Below, in pieces: positions 25,505 to 33,881 of a stretch of 64,000 nt of DNA. The translations under genes and the position numbers were made by a program. Each line of letters opens with the position of its first letter. Positions within the stretch are counted from its first letter, which is position 1. The DNA is from Paludibaculum fermentans (lineage in GTDB: Bacteria > Acidobacteriota > Terriglobia > Bryobacterales > Bryobacteraceae). A model generated the notes under the pieces. It worked only from the letters and a program-made list of their open reading frames with translations. It did not search any database and was not told the origin of the DNA. The stretch is from assembly GCF_015277775.1 (NCBI RefSeq), contig NZ_CP063849.1, forward strand, positions 4,340,001 through 4,404,000. Reading direction: 5' to 3'.

Positions 25505-26137
25505 CCAGCATCGAAGCGCGTCCGGGTTCAGGAAACAAGCCCCCGGCGGGATCCGGAGAGGACGAGAAAAGCACTTCTGGCAGCAGCGTTCCACTGCGTG
25601 CACCGGTCGGGATTCCAGGGGACAGACCTGGATACGATTCTCGAAGCAGCGGGCGTGACCAAGGGCGCGCTGTACCACCATTTCGCGAACAAAGAGGCTC
25701 TGGGCTATGCCCTGGTGGACGAGGTGATCGGGCAGATTGTGCGGGAGCGGTGGCTGGAGCCGCTGCAAAACGCGGAGGATCCGATCGGGCGGCTGATCGC
25801 GATTGTGCAGGCGACCCCACTGCAGCAGGAAGAGGTGGAACGCGGGTGTCCGCTGAACAATCTGGCGCAGGAGATGTCCCCGCTCGATGAGGGTTTTCGA
25901 ACCCGGATTGCCGCGCAGTTCCATGCCTGGCGAGGGGCGATTGCGGATGCTTTTCGGGATGGCCAGCGGCGCGGGAAGGTACGCGGCGATGTGGACGCGA
26001 TGGAGACGGCCACGTTTCTGGTGGCGACTTTCGAGGGGTATGTCTCCCTGGCCAAGAATGCGCAGGACTTCCGGGAACTGCAGTCGGGCAAGAAGCTGAT
26101 GGTGCGATATCTGGGGAGTCTGCGGGCGGCGGGATGA
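25502..26137 (+). CDS. TetR/AcrR-family regulator
   Basis: The ATG at 25502 is chosen because the promoter lies directly upstream; a longer frame from 25322 would run through that promoter and the pyrD start. The 211-residue product has the TetR helix-turn-helix at about 20-65 ('RKALLAAAFHCVHRSGFQGT', then 'VTKGALYHHFANKEALGYAL') and an all-helical ligand domain ('ERGCPLNNLAQEMS', 'TATFLVATFEGYVSLAK') of the AcuR/YcdC-like type. Ligand unknown. It is probably autoregulated through the palindrome at its start. The usual adjacent target enzyme is absent. Confidence 0.92.
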   Translation: MPASKRVRVQETSPRRDPERTRKALLAAAFHCVHRSGFQGTDLDTILEAAGVTKGALYHHFANKEALGYALVDEVIGQIVRERWLEPLQNAEDPIGRLIAIVQATPLQQEEVERGCPLNNLAQEMSPLDEGFRTRIAAQFHAWRGAIADAFRDGQRRGKVRGDVDAMETATFLVATFEGYVSLAKNAQDFRELQSGKKLMVRYLGSLRAAG

Positions 26138-26184
26138 GTTTGCGGCGGCGCGGCAGCATGCCGTACAAACCGGTTGGTATTTGG

Positions 26185-26220
26185 AGAAGCCGCAGCCGGA
26201 CGGGTTCGGCTGCGGCTTCT
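26185..26220. terminator. Bidirectional terminator, tetR and metallo-beta-lactamase genes
   Basis: A perfect 14-bp stem (AGAAGCCGCAGCCG with CGGCTGCGGCTTCT) and 8-base loop lies between the two convergent genes; the flanking TT and CC/AT-rich bases make it usable from either side. Confidence 0.75.
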
Positions 26221-26237
26221 GAATGGGTCTGGGCCCG

Positions 26238-27068
26238 TCAGTGGGAAGAGCCGGCCTTGGCTTTGGCTTGGGCGAGTTGTTGGTGGAAGCTCTTCTCGTA
26301 CTGGTCAATCGCGGCCTTGTAGCCCTGGGGATCGACGAACGAGCCGGCCTTTACCTTCTTCTCCATGTCGTACTGCGAGGCATGGGCGGCCACCCAGATC
26401 TCGGGCTTCATCCGCTGCTGCTTGGCGAAAGACTGCTCGAGGTCGGCCGCGATGTTGGGGTACTTCGGATTGCCAAGCAGCGGCATGACCACGGTGCCCA
26501 TGTTGGCGAAGGCCACGGCGCGCTTGCGGCCGTTATCGTCGACGGTCATGGTGTACGTAACACTGCCCCTGGAATGGCCCGGGGTCGTGATGACGGTGAG
26601 GGCGGTGGCTCCGAGCTTGATGACCTCGCCGTCCTTGATGCGGCGGTCGACATGGATGGGTGTGAAGTAGGCTTCGGGGCCAAAGGCGGGATCGCTGTGG
26701 CCGCCGTCCTCCATGATGGGCGCATCGGCTTCCGTGGCGTAAACTTTGGCTCCGGTAAGCTTGCGGACCTCTTCCATGGCGGCAACGTGGTCGAAGTGGG
26801 CCTGCATGTTGAGCAGGATCTTAACGTCCTTCAGTTGGAAGCCGAGCTTCTCTATGCTCTGGCGCAGCAGGGGCGTGGAGTCAGCGAGGCCCGTATTGAT
26901 AAGGATGTGGCCTTCGGGATTGGTGATGAGAAAGCAAGCCAGGTCCTCTGTTCCGACATAGTAGATGTTGCCGGCGATGCGATGGGCCGGGAAAGGTTTC
27001 TTCCAGCCTGGGTTCTGGTCGGCCAGGAGGAGGGGCAGGAACAGAAGTGCGGTGAGCAAAAAGCGCAT
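26238..27068 (-). CDS. Subclass B3 metallo-beta-lactamase-fold enzyme, Gln ligand variant
   Basis: A 276-residue exported protein (signal peptide to about residue 16) of the B3 metallo-beta-lactamase family. The metal motif reads Q89-A-H91-x-D93-H94, so the first zinc ligand, normally His116 in standard numbering, is Gln, as in the known GOB enzymes. H165 (TPGHSRGS) and H229 (VAAHASQYD) match His196 and His263. 'GHILINTG' is the usual early strand. Whether it hydrolyses beta-lactams cannot be decided from sequence. Single gene, convergent with tetR, divergent from the serine acetyltransferase gene. Confidence 0.87.
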   Translation of the reverse strand: MRFLLTALLFLPLLLADQNPGWKKPFPAHRIAGNIYYVGTEDLACFLITNPEGHILINTGLADSTPLLRQSIEKLGFQLKDVKILLNMQAHFDHVAAMEEVRKLTGAKVYATEADAPIMEDGGHSDPAFGPEAYFTPIHVDRRIKDGEVIKLGATALTVITTPGHSRGSVTYTMTVDDNGRKRAVAFANMGTVVMPLLGNPKYPNIAADLEQSFAKQQRMKPEIWVAAHASQYDMEKKVKAGSFVDPQGYKAAIDQYEKSFHQQLAQAKAKAGSSH

Positions 27069-27239
27069 GAGTGCCAGTATCGCGCGACCAGGTGGTGGGA
27101 TGGTGGGGGCCGGACCGGGCGAGGGGCCGATGTTACACCGGCAAACACACGTGCGATCGGTGCCCTGCCGGCCATCTTCCGGCCAACGCGTGCTCAGATC
27201 CTTGAGACCGCGGCTCCGCCGAATGAATCACAATTGAGT

Positions 27240-28241
27240 ATGCCCCAACCGACGTGCCCGGAGTCCCTCGCATCCGCCAATGGGTTGCAGCCGCAACATC
27301 GCGGCTGGGATACTTCGGCAGTGGAGACTACTCTTGAAGATCTGACAGAACGGCTGATCGGTTCCTACAATTGCTGCGGCGGCATCAACCATATCGACGG
27401 CAAGAACCTGCCGTCGAAGAATGCCATCGCCGAGATCACGGTGGATCTGCTGCGGCTGCTGTTTCCCGGCTTCTTCGATGAGTTCCTGATTCACTCGTCG
27501 GAGATCCACTCGGAAACGTTGGAGCTTGTCGGCAGCGTGCTGCGGCGATTGGAGAATGAGGTCTACAAGAGCCTCGAGTACAGCACTCCGAAAGAGCTGG
27601 AAAACGAGAACCTGAAGGACGCTGCGCACCGGCTGACGTTGAAGTTCCTGGGGAATCTGCCGCAGGTCCGCGCGATGCTGCAGACCGACATCGAGGCGGC
27701 GTACGAAGGCGATCCGGCGGCATTGAGCAAGGAAGAGGTGATTGTCGCCTATCCTTTCGTGGAGGCCATCGCCGCACAACGCCTTGCGCATGAGCTCTAT
27801 CTGGACAGTGTCCCCCTGATCCCACGCATCATGACGGAGTGGGCGCATTCGCGGACGGGCATGGACCTGCACCCGGGTGCTCGCATCGGCACGCATTTCT
27901 TCGTGGATCACTGCACGGGTACGGTTATCGGTGAGACGTCGGTGATCGGAAACCACGTCAAGATGTACCAAGGCGTCGGTCTGGTGGCAAAATCCCTGGC
28001 GGCCGGCCAGGCGCTGCGCGGCCACAAGCGCCATCCCACCATCCAGGACAAGGTCACTATTTATGCGGGCGCCACGATCATGGGAGGCGACACGGTGATT
28101 GGCGCGGGCAGCACGATTGGCGCCAGCGTGTTTGTCACCAGCAGCGTCCCACCCTATTCGCTGGTGATTCACGAGGCCGCCGAGGCCAAAGTAATCCAGA
28201 AGCGGCCCAGCGGCGCGTTCGAACTGGATTTCCAGATCTGA
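27240..28241 (+). CDS. Serine O-acetyltransferase
   Basis: Acetylates L-serine with acetyl-CoA to O-acetylserine, the substrate of cysteine synthase. The ATG at 27240 gives 333 residues; the frame is open far upstream (to 26223) but that part is antisense to the metallo-beta-lactamase gene. An N-terminal helical domain (1-200) precedes the left-handed beta-helix: 'GMDLHPGARIGTHFFVDH', 'GTVIGETSVIGNHVKMYQ', 'GVGLVAKS' and 'RHPTIQDKVTIYAGATIMG'. The protein is longer at the N-terminus than E. coli CysE, like other serine acetyltransferases of the EpsC type. It is far from cysK. Confidence 0.9.
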   Translation: MPQPTCPESLASANGLQPQHRGWDTSAVETTLEDLTERLIGSYNCCGGINHIDGKNLPSKNAIAEITVDLLRLLFPGFFDEFLIHSSEIHSETLELVGSVLRRLENEVYKSLEYSTPKELENENLKDAAHRLTLKFLGNLPQVRAMLQTDIEAAYEGDPAALSKEEVIVAYPFVEAIAAQRLAHELYLDSVPLIPRIMTEWAHSRTGMDLHPGARIGTHFFVDHCTGTVIGETSVIGNHVKMYQGVGLVAKSLAAGQALRGHKRHPTIQDKVTIYAGATIMGGDTVIGAGSTIGASVFVTSSVPPYSLVIHEAAEAKVIQKRPSGAFELDFQI

Positions 28242-28282
28242 GCGCCTCGGCTCACTTTGCGGCGACGCGCTACCTTGAATCT

Positions 28283-28924
28283 GTGAGGGAATCGGACTTG
28301 GCTGAGATCGACGAGATGCCGCTACTGTCGCGGACGCCGGCGGAGTGGGCGCGCTCCGTGCTGGCGGAACCGATGCGGCTGCTGGTGGACCACGCCTTCC
28401 TGGAGAAGAAGGCGGCCTCCAACGCGCTGGAACTGCTGACCCGGTGGCCGAACGAGTGGTTGGACGGCTGGGTAGAGACCATGACCGGCGTAGCCCGGGA
28501 TGAGACGGCGCATCTGGCGCAGGTCACCCGGCTTCTGCTGCGGCGCGGCGGGCGTCTGGACCGGGTCCATAAGAATCCTTATGCCAACGCGCTGCGGCTG
28601 ATGGTGCGCAAGGGCGAGGCGACGGAACTGCTGGACCGGCTGTTAATTTCGGCATTGATTGAGGTGCGGTCGTGCGAGCGCTTCCTGGCACTCGCCGAAG
28701 TGTCGGAAGACAAGGAACTGGCGGAGTTCTACAAGGCGCTGTACGCGTCCGAGTCGGGGCATTACCGGGTATTCCTGAAGCTGGCGCGCAAGGTCGCAAA
28801 GCCCTCGGTGGCGGACGCACGCTGGCGTGAGATGCTACTGGCCGAGGCAAGGATTCTCGGAGAGCAGGAAGTGGGCCCGCGCATTCATTCCGGCTGGCCT
28901 GGAATGACGGCACCCAACGCATAA
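28283..28924 (+). CDS. miaE: tRNA-(ms2io6A)-hydroxylase
   Basis: Hydroxylates the isopentenyl group of ms2i6A at tRNA position 37, using a non-haem diiron centre. The 213-residue length and the ferritin-like pattern of metal residues fit MiaE: 'DHAFLEKKAASNALEL', 'GVARDETAHLAQV', 'IEVRSCERFLALAE' and 'SESGHYRVFLKLA'. It starts with GTG at 28283, 41 bp after the serine acetyltransferase stop, perhaps on the same transcript. MiaA and MiaB, which make its substrate, are not in the window. Confidence 0.92.
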   Translation: MRESDLAEIDEMPLLSRTPAEWARSVLAEPMRLLVDHAFLEKKAASNALELLTRWPNEWLDGWVETMTGVARDETAHLAQVTRLLLRRGGRLDRVHKNPYANALRLMVRKGEATELLDRLLISALIEVRSCERFLALAEVSEDKELAEFYKALYASESGHYRVFLKLARKVAKPSVADARWREMLLAEARILGEQEVGPRIHSGWPGMTAPNA

Positions 28925-29042
28925 TTCCGCGTACGGTAGTCCAAATCGGAATTATTTGGATATTTGCATCTGGATTAACTTAACCCTTCTTTACACCACT
29001 GCATCTCACGCGGAGCCGTGAGCTGTCGATGGAAGGGGCAGT

Positions 29043-29651
29043 ATGTCTGTGAATGCTATCAACAGTTCGCTTTCCGCAACCTCGCTGGAAAGCATACTTA
29101 AAACACGGACGGCGAGCACTTCCGAAACATCGGGGGTGTCGTCGGATCCGCCGGCAAGGGTGTCAAAACTAGGCAGCTTGATGGCCCAACTGAGTGAGCT
29201 TCAGCAGTCCGATCCGGACAAATTCAAGGAAGTCGCCTCGACCATTGCGGACAAATTGAAGGAGGCCGCGGCGTCGGCTAGCGAGAATGGCGATTCCGAG
29301 AAGGCGACGAAGCTGACCGAACTCGCCCAGAAGTTTACGACCGCCGCGGAGACGGGCAGCATGCCGGATCTTCGGCCGTCCGGCGGCATGAAGGGCCCTG
29401 GTGGGCCGCCTCCTGGTGGCGGACCGCCTCCTGGACCGCCGCCTACCGATTCGAGCACCAGCGGCACGAGTTCGACGGACGATACTGACAGCAGTTCGAC
29501 CGATAGTACGGACAGCACGGATTCGGCGGCGAATACGGTGCTGGAATCGTACAAGGAGATGTTGGCGTTGATGGAGAAGCAGGCGGGCACCGATCCAATG
29601 TCGACGCTCACCGATGTGTTGCAGAGCGTGTTTTCAGGGCAGACCGCCTGA
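29043..29651 (+). CDS. Low-complexity protein with Pro/Gly and Ser/Thr/Asp tracts
   Basis: A 202-residue protein preceded by GGAAGGGG, a good ribosome site. I recognise no domain. Residues 1-45 are Ser/Thr-rich; 46-105 form an amphipathic helical part with 'MAQLSELQQSDPDKFKEVASTIADKL'-like heptads (only partly quoted here by position); about 112-135 is Pro/Gly-rich (PPPGGG repeats); 136-165 is a Ser/Thr/Asp tract; and the last 35 residues are helical. There is no signal peptide. Related low-complexity proteins occur in Acidobacteriota, but I can give no role. A hairpin terminator follows. Confidence 0.7.
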   Translation: MSVNAINSSLSATSLESILKTRTASTSETSGVSSDPPARVSKLGSLMAQLSELQQSDPDKFKEVASTIADKLKEAAASASENGDSEKATKLTELAQKFTTAAETGSMPDLRPSGGMKGPGGPPPGGGPPPGPPPTDSSTSGTSSTDDTDSSSTDSTDSTDSAANTVLESYKEMLALMEKQAGTDPMSTLTDVLQSVFSGQTA

Positions 29652-29663
29652 GGATTGCTGTTG

Positions 29664-29694
29664 GGACGGGCCTCTGCGTGGGGCTGGTCCGTCC
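29664..29694. terminator. Terminator between convergent genes
   Basis: GGACGGGCC (29664-29672) pairs with GGTCCGTCC (29686-29694), allowing one G-T pair, with a 13-base loop and TT following. It separates the low-complexity gene from the convergent alkaline phosphatase gene. Confidence 0.55.
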
Positions 29695-29719
29695 TTGCCC
29701 GAGCTTGTATTGGCGGTGA

Positions 29720-31276
29720 CTAAGCCCAGTCGGGCCGGCGGCGCCGGAAGAGCCCGGCAGAATCTTTGAATTGACGGGCCTTGTCCGCATCCATGGAAGG
29801 ATTCTTAAACTGGGCATCCATCAGCGCGGTGAGATGCGGAAAGACCTCGGTGTTCCGGACGAAGCCGGAGAAGCGTTCCGCACCCGGGCCGAGAGCCGTC
29901 AGCAGGGTGTAGTCGGATGTATGAGTGGATCCCGTCCACCCGATTCCCGTATGATTGCCCACCACCTGCCCCATCAGCCCGGACATTGTGTCAAGCTGCC
30001 GGTTCATGCTGAGCTTCTTTGTCCCGCTGCCTGACTTCCGCAGGATCTCGATCTCGTCAGGCGCGAGTTCGAACCCGAAGTGATAGCGAGCCAGTTCCTG
30101 GACGCGCTCCGGGGTTGGAGCGGGGCCAGCGGGCGCGGTGGCAGCCGGGGTTTTCATGGAATACTCCGCGGCCCCTCCGAGGCGGGGGGAGATCGCGTAG
30201 AACGAACTATTTATGCGCGACAGGCGCTCGAAGCACAGGGTGCTTTCCTTGTACTCGTAACCCATGCCAACCAGGCCGGGATTGGAATTCCCATGATCGC
30301 TGGTGACGACGACAAGGGTCTCAGGGTGCTTTTCCGTGAATCGGAGCACAATCTCGACGGCCTCGTCGAAGGCGAGCATGTCCCACAGCATCGCGGCCGC
30401 GTCGTTGGCGTGCGCAGCGTGGTCGACACGCGCGCCTTCCACCTGGAGCAGGAAGCCGTTAGAAGCAGGACTGAGCGCAGTGAGGGCGGCCGAAGTCATT
30501 TCAGACAGCGTCGGCACCAGTTCCTCGGCCGCTTTGTCGGCGCGTCGGTCGATGGAATACGGCAGATGGCTGGCGCTGAAAAGGCCAAGCAGCCGGGCAC
30601 TGCGAAGGGCGGTGAGCTCGTCGCGGGTAGCCGCGTAGCCGTAGCCGGCTTTGCGGAAAGCGGCGACCATGTCGCGTTTGTCGGCGCGGGCGTTGGGGTC
30701 GAAGAAGCGCCGCCCGCCACCCAGGATCACGTCGGCGCGATCAAGGTATTGTTCGGCGATCAGGTGCTCGTCGTCGCGGTGTTTTACCGAAGCCGTGAAG
30801 CCGGCGGGCGTTGCGTGGGTCACGGTGGCGGTGGTCACCAGCCCCACGCGCTTGCGCTTGTCCCTGGCAATCTCAGCGATTGGCGTGAGTTCCGTGCCGT
30901 CGGGCAGGACGTTCACCCAGCCGTTGAAGATGCGCGAGCCGGAGCCCCACGACGAGGAGGCGGAAGACGAGTCCGTTACCAGCGAATCCAGGGAAGCCAT
31001 GTCCATCAGGCCGCGTTGGGCCTCGGGACGGTCGAGCAGCGCCTGCCAGAGCAGGCCTTTACCGCGGATGAGCTGGGAGAAGTGGTCGGCGAGGGGCAGC
31101 ACACTGGGGCTCATCCCGTCGGCCACCATCCAGATGATGTTCCTGGGACGGGCGCCGGGCTTCAGTTGGGCCGAGTGGAGAGCCTCGAGACTGCCACCCA
31201 GCGCGGCGAGAGCGCCCGCGCGGCCAAAGAAGCCACGCCTGCCGATCCTTGCGGGGTTGCCTGTTCCTAGCATCAC
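29720..31276 (-). CDS. Alkaline phosphatase, Tat-exported
   Basis: A 518-residue PhoA-superfamily enzyme that releases phosphate from organic phosphates outside the cytoplasm. The N-terminal RRGFFGRAGALAALGG is a twin-arginine signal. The first metal ligand is in 'WMVADGMSP', the nucleophile is the Ser in VTDSSSASSSW, and the later ligands lie in 'RVDHAAHAND', 'VVTSDHGN' and 'HTSDYTLL'. It is 11 bp downstream of the alpha/beta hydrolase gene, and is the end of a likely four- or five-gene minus-strand run (34.9 to 29.7 kb). Confidence 0.92.
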   Translation of the reverse strand: MMLGTGNPARIGRRGFFGRAGALAALGGSLEALHSAQLKPGARPRNIIWMVADGMSPSVLPLADHFSQLIRGKGLLWQALLDRPEAQRGLMDMASLDSLVTDSSSASSSWGSGSRIFNGWVNVLPDGTELTPIAEIARDKRKRVGLVTTATVTHATPAGFTASVKHRDDEHLIAEQYLDRADVILGGGRRFFDPNARADKRDMVAAFRKAGYGYAATRDELTALRSARLLGLFSASHLPYSIDRRADKAAEELVPTLSEMTSAALTALSPASNGFLLQVEGARVDHAAHANDAAAMLWDMLAFDEAVEIVLRFTEKHPETLVVVTSDHGNSNPGLVGMGYEYKESTLCFERLSRINSSFYAISPRLGGAAEYSMKTPAATAPAGPAPTPERVQELARYHFGFELAPDEIEILRKSGSGTKKLSMNRQLDTMSGLMGQVVGNHTGIGWTGSTHTSDYTLLTALGPGAERFSGFVRNTEVFPHLTALMDAQFKNPSMDADKARQFKDSAGLFRRRRPDWA

Positions 31277-31287
31277 GCCGTTTTCAA

Positions 31288-32301
31288 TTATGACAGTTTA
31301 GTCACGGTCCGGATGGCGGCGATCACAAGTTCCGGCGCGTCCAGCTGGACCCAATGCCCGCTCAGGGGGGCGATCACGTGGCTGCCCAGGGTAGAAAGGG
31401 CGGCGGTCTGCCGGTGCACTTCCTGGACCTTGGGGTCGATTTTCCCGCCGGAGATGACGACGACAGGGATGGACCGCAGCGGAGCCGCATCCAGGGGGCG
31501 GGCACAGGTTTCCGGCAGGCGCTCGAGGTACTCCGCCATGGTCAGGAAGCAGCGGGGCAGGCACCAGTGGGCACACATAATGGGCCAGAGGTCGGACGGG
31601 AGTTTGCTGACCTCGCCGACGAGACGATCCGTTACGGAGCTGCCCTGGCCGCTGGAAGCCTTGGCCAACAGTTTTGGGATGGCTCGCGAGCCGGAGAGAA
31701 GGAGGTTGAGTGCGAAACGGACAACGCCGATGCGGGCCAGGAAGGCTCCGCGACGAGAGAGCATGACTCCTTTAGCCAGCCGTTTGGCCTGGGTGGGGAC
31801 AAGCGGACACCACTCGAAGGGCTCCAGCGGGTCTACCAGGACGAGTCCGCGGACCTTTTCCGGATGCGCGACGGCGAAGTGGCGCAGGATGAGACCGCCA
31901 AAGGAATGGCCGACGAGGATGAAGGGGCCGGGCAGCCGGGTGGACTCCAGGAATTCGTTCAGATCGGCTACGAGATTGGGCATGGTGCGCGGGGCGGACC
32001 GGGCCTGGCTCCAGGCGAGCCCGGCACGGTCGTAGCTGGCGACGGTAAACTCCCGGCTAAGAGGCTCCTGTACCAGCCGCCAACTCACGGAACTGGCAGC
32101 GATGCCGGCCTCGAGGATCACTGTGGCCTCCCCGCTGCCGGTCTGGTGAATATGGAGGCCGTTGACGATGCGGCCGGGACCAGGGAAGCGGGTTGCGTCG
32201 CGGCGCACCCCGATGGCCTGGTAAAGCAGGCCCGCGGCCGGCAAAAGCAGAACTACGACCGCGAGCCAGATCACAAAATCAACCTTCGTACTTGCCGACA
32301 A
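31288..32301 (-). CDS. Alpha/beta hydrolase, membrane-anchored
   Basis: A 337-residue alpha/beta hydrolase. The nucleophile elbow is VGHSFGG (Ser near residue 128), the acid probably in 'VISGGKIDPKV' and the histidine in 'PLSGHWVQLDAPE'. Residues 8-30 form one hydrophobic helix that should anchor or export it. Substrate unknown. The gene overlaps the end of the upstream gene by 23 bp, consistent with one transcript. Confidence 0.88.
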   Translation of the reverse strand: MSASTKVDFVIWLAVVVLLLPAAGLLYQAIGVRRDATRFPGPGRIVNGLHIHQTGSGEATVILEAGIAASSVSWRLVQEPLSREFTVASYDRAGLAWSQARSAPRTMPNLVADLNEFLESTRLPGPFILVGHSFGGLILRHFAVAHPEKVRGLVLVDPLEPFEWCPLVPTQAKRLAKGVMLSRRGAFLARIGVVRFALNLLLSGSRAIPKLLAKASSGQGSSVTDRLVGEVSKLPSDLWPIMCAHWCLPRCFLTMAEYLERLPETCARPLDAAPLRSIPVVVISGGKIDPKVQEVHRQTAALSTLGSHVIAPLSGHWVQLDAPELVIAAIRTVTKLS

Positions 32302-32905
32302 CGATGATCGAGAGAGTTGTGGAACCGATCTTCACATGAAGAACCTGGTCAGTATCGCCTGCGGCCTCGATCCCCTGGGAGATTCCGCCGTCATCCTTCC
32401 AGATGCTCAGCACCAGAGGATGAGGAGTGCCCGACGCCTTGCGGCTCATCTCAACCAGGGCGTCGAAGGCCGGGTGGGCAGCCGGGTCGGAATCAGTAGC
32501 CGCTGGCGAAAGAATAGCAAAATCGCGCTGCGGAGCCACCCCCTGATGATCGCCGTTCATCGGGAAGAAGCTATACCGCATGGTATAGGTACCGGGTTTA
32601 ATGGTCTGGCCGCGGCGATCGCTGGCCCGGGCCGGGTACTTCACAACGCCCAGTAGAGACCCGTGGCCGACACTGGACCAAGTGGTGTTCTGCTCAGACG
32701 CTCCGCCCTTGGGCTCGGCTGCCACAACCCACATTTCCAGCAGGACAGAGCCGTCATCCTTGAGAACCTTCACACCATCCTTGACCAGGGACGCGGCAAC
32801 GGCGGAGGCCTCGGTAGGTGGAGCGCCAGCCGGCTGAACTTTGAATTCTGCAAAACACGAGACGGCCAGCAAACTGGCCACACCGATAGCGCGGAGGATT
32901 GTCAT
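32279..32905 (-). CDS. Exported protein of unknown function
   Basis: A 208-residue protein with a signal peptide (1-19, ending 'SCFAE'). The rest is a beta-rich domain with 'GSVLLEMWVV', 'VGVVKYPAR'-like text, 'IKPGTYTMRYSFFP' and 'VLHVKIGSTTLSIIVVGK'. The 'KPGTYTMRY' segment recalls the 'PAGTYSLF' strand of DUF2911, so a distant relation is possible, but I do not assign the family. It overlaps the hydrolase gene by 23 bp and lies 3 bp after the mutarotase-like gene. Confidence 0.75.
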   Translation of the reverse strand: MTILRAIGVASLLAVSCFAEFKVQPAGAPPTEASAVAASLVKDGVKVLKDDGSVLLEMWVVAAEPKGGASEQNTTWSSVGHGSLLGVVKYPARASDRRGQTIKPGTYTMRYSFFPMNGDHQGVAPQRDFAILSPAATDSDPAAHPAFDALVEMSRKASGTPHPLVLSIWKDDGGISQGIEAAGDTDQVLHVKIGSTTLSIIVVGKYEG

Positions 32906-32908
32906 TTC

Positions 32909-33838
32909 CTACTTGGATGCAAGGACAGGCAATAAGATGCGATCCAACTCGTCGTCGGTCCAGGCGGACGGGGTCATATTTCGGTGCAGCGACCAGCGCT
33001 CGACATGTTCGAGCGTGCCGCCCGGCTCCACCTGGGTAAGCGGTCCAAGTGTTTCCATCTCCAGGAAATCGGCGTTGGTAAAGGTCTCATAGGAGGAGCC
33101 CATGTCGGGGTGCTCCTCGCGCGGCGCGGCGTCGTACTGCTTGAGGAACATTTCCCCGTTCAGGAAGTAGGCGCCAAAGGTCTTGGGGTTGTGATGCGCC
33201 AGTTTAGTGGGCGTCGTGTTGCCGGGCTCGCTGCGCAGGACAAGGTATTTCCTGGTGAAGGTCCAGCGGGGGTCGCTGAGATCACTGAACGCCCACATGA
33301 TCAGCGGATTGGTGGGCTGGAGCATTTCGGGGTGGGTGCCGCGCGGGGGGAAGCCAGTGACTCCATGCCCGCCGGGGGCCATCATTGACAGCGCCCAGGC
33401 CGCGTACCGCAGGGGCATGTTGCCTTGATTGATGAGCCGGTGAATGACGGTGGCGCCAGTACCCGTCGGCGCCAGGTGAATCTCGATCTGCTTCTGGATG
33501 CGGGTTTCGTTCTCCACCGGTTGAGTGGCAATGAGGACGTCGCCCTTCAGGTCGACCTGGATTTCAGAGTTGTCGGGCGGATAGGTGTAGCGGATATCTT
33601 CCGGACCTACCCAAATACGGTGGCCACCTCGCGCCACCCAGGCGGGCTCTCCACTCTTGCCTTCGGTTTCTTTCTGAACCCAGAAGAGATTCTGCCCGCC
33701 AACATAGCCGAAGCGCATGACACGCGGGCCGATGTCGGCGGTGACGATCATCTCCACTTCGCCGTTGCTGATGCGGTAGCAGTTCGGCCAACCGGCCCAG
33801 GAGGTCTTATCGATATGGATTGAGGCAGTAGAAGTCAT
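32909..33838 (-). CDS. Mutarotase-like (DUF4380-type) protein
   Basis: The start is set at ATG 33838 (MTSTASIHIDKTSW); the longer frame to 34015 gives an implausible N-terminus. The 309-residue product is beta-rich with 'VEMIVTADIGPRVMRFGY', 'HRIWVGPEDI', 'GATVIHRLINQGNMPL' and 'AWALSMMAPGG', in the style of galactose-mutarotase superfamily proteins (DUF4380). A sugar-related role is likely from the fold but unproven. It begins the tight gene run that continues through 29.7 kb. Confidence 0.65.
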   Translation of the reverse strand: MTSTASIHIDKTSWAGWPNCYRISNGEVEMIVTADIGPRVMRFGYVGGQNLFWVQKETEGKSGEPAWVARGGHRIWVGPEDIRYTYPPDNSEIQVDLKGDVLIATQPVENETRIQKQIEIHLAPTGTGATVIHRLINQGNMPLRYAAWALSMMAPGGHGVTGFPPRGTHPEMLQPTNPLIMWAFSDLSDPRWTFTRKYLVLRSEPGNTTPTKLAHHNPKTFGAYFLNGEMFLKQYDAAPREEHPDMGSSYETFTNADFLEMETLGPLTQVEPGGTLEHVERWSLHRNMTPSAWTDDELDRILLPVLASK

Positions 33839-33881
33839 GGCGAATCTTAGGGCTAGGAATCCTAATCCTGCTCGTCGCCCG

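Noticed and set aside
26223-27239. Upstream extension of the serine acetyltransferase frame
   Set aside because: This part is antisense to the metallo-beta-lactamase gene and reads as low-quality protein; the enzyme begins at ATG 27240.
30080-31270. 396-codon frame antisense to alkaline phosphatase
   Set aside because: Composition is that of a reverse-strand shadow, while the minus strand shows a complete catalytic pattern.
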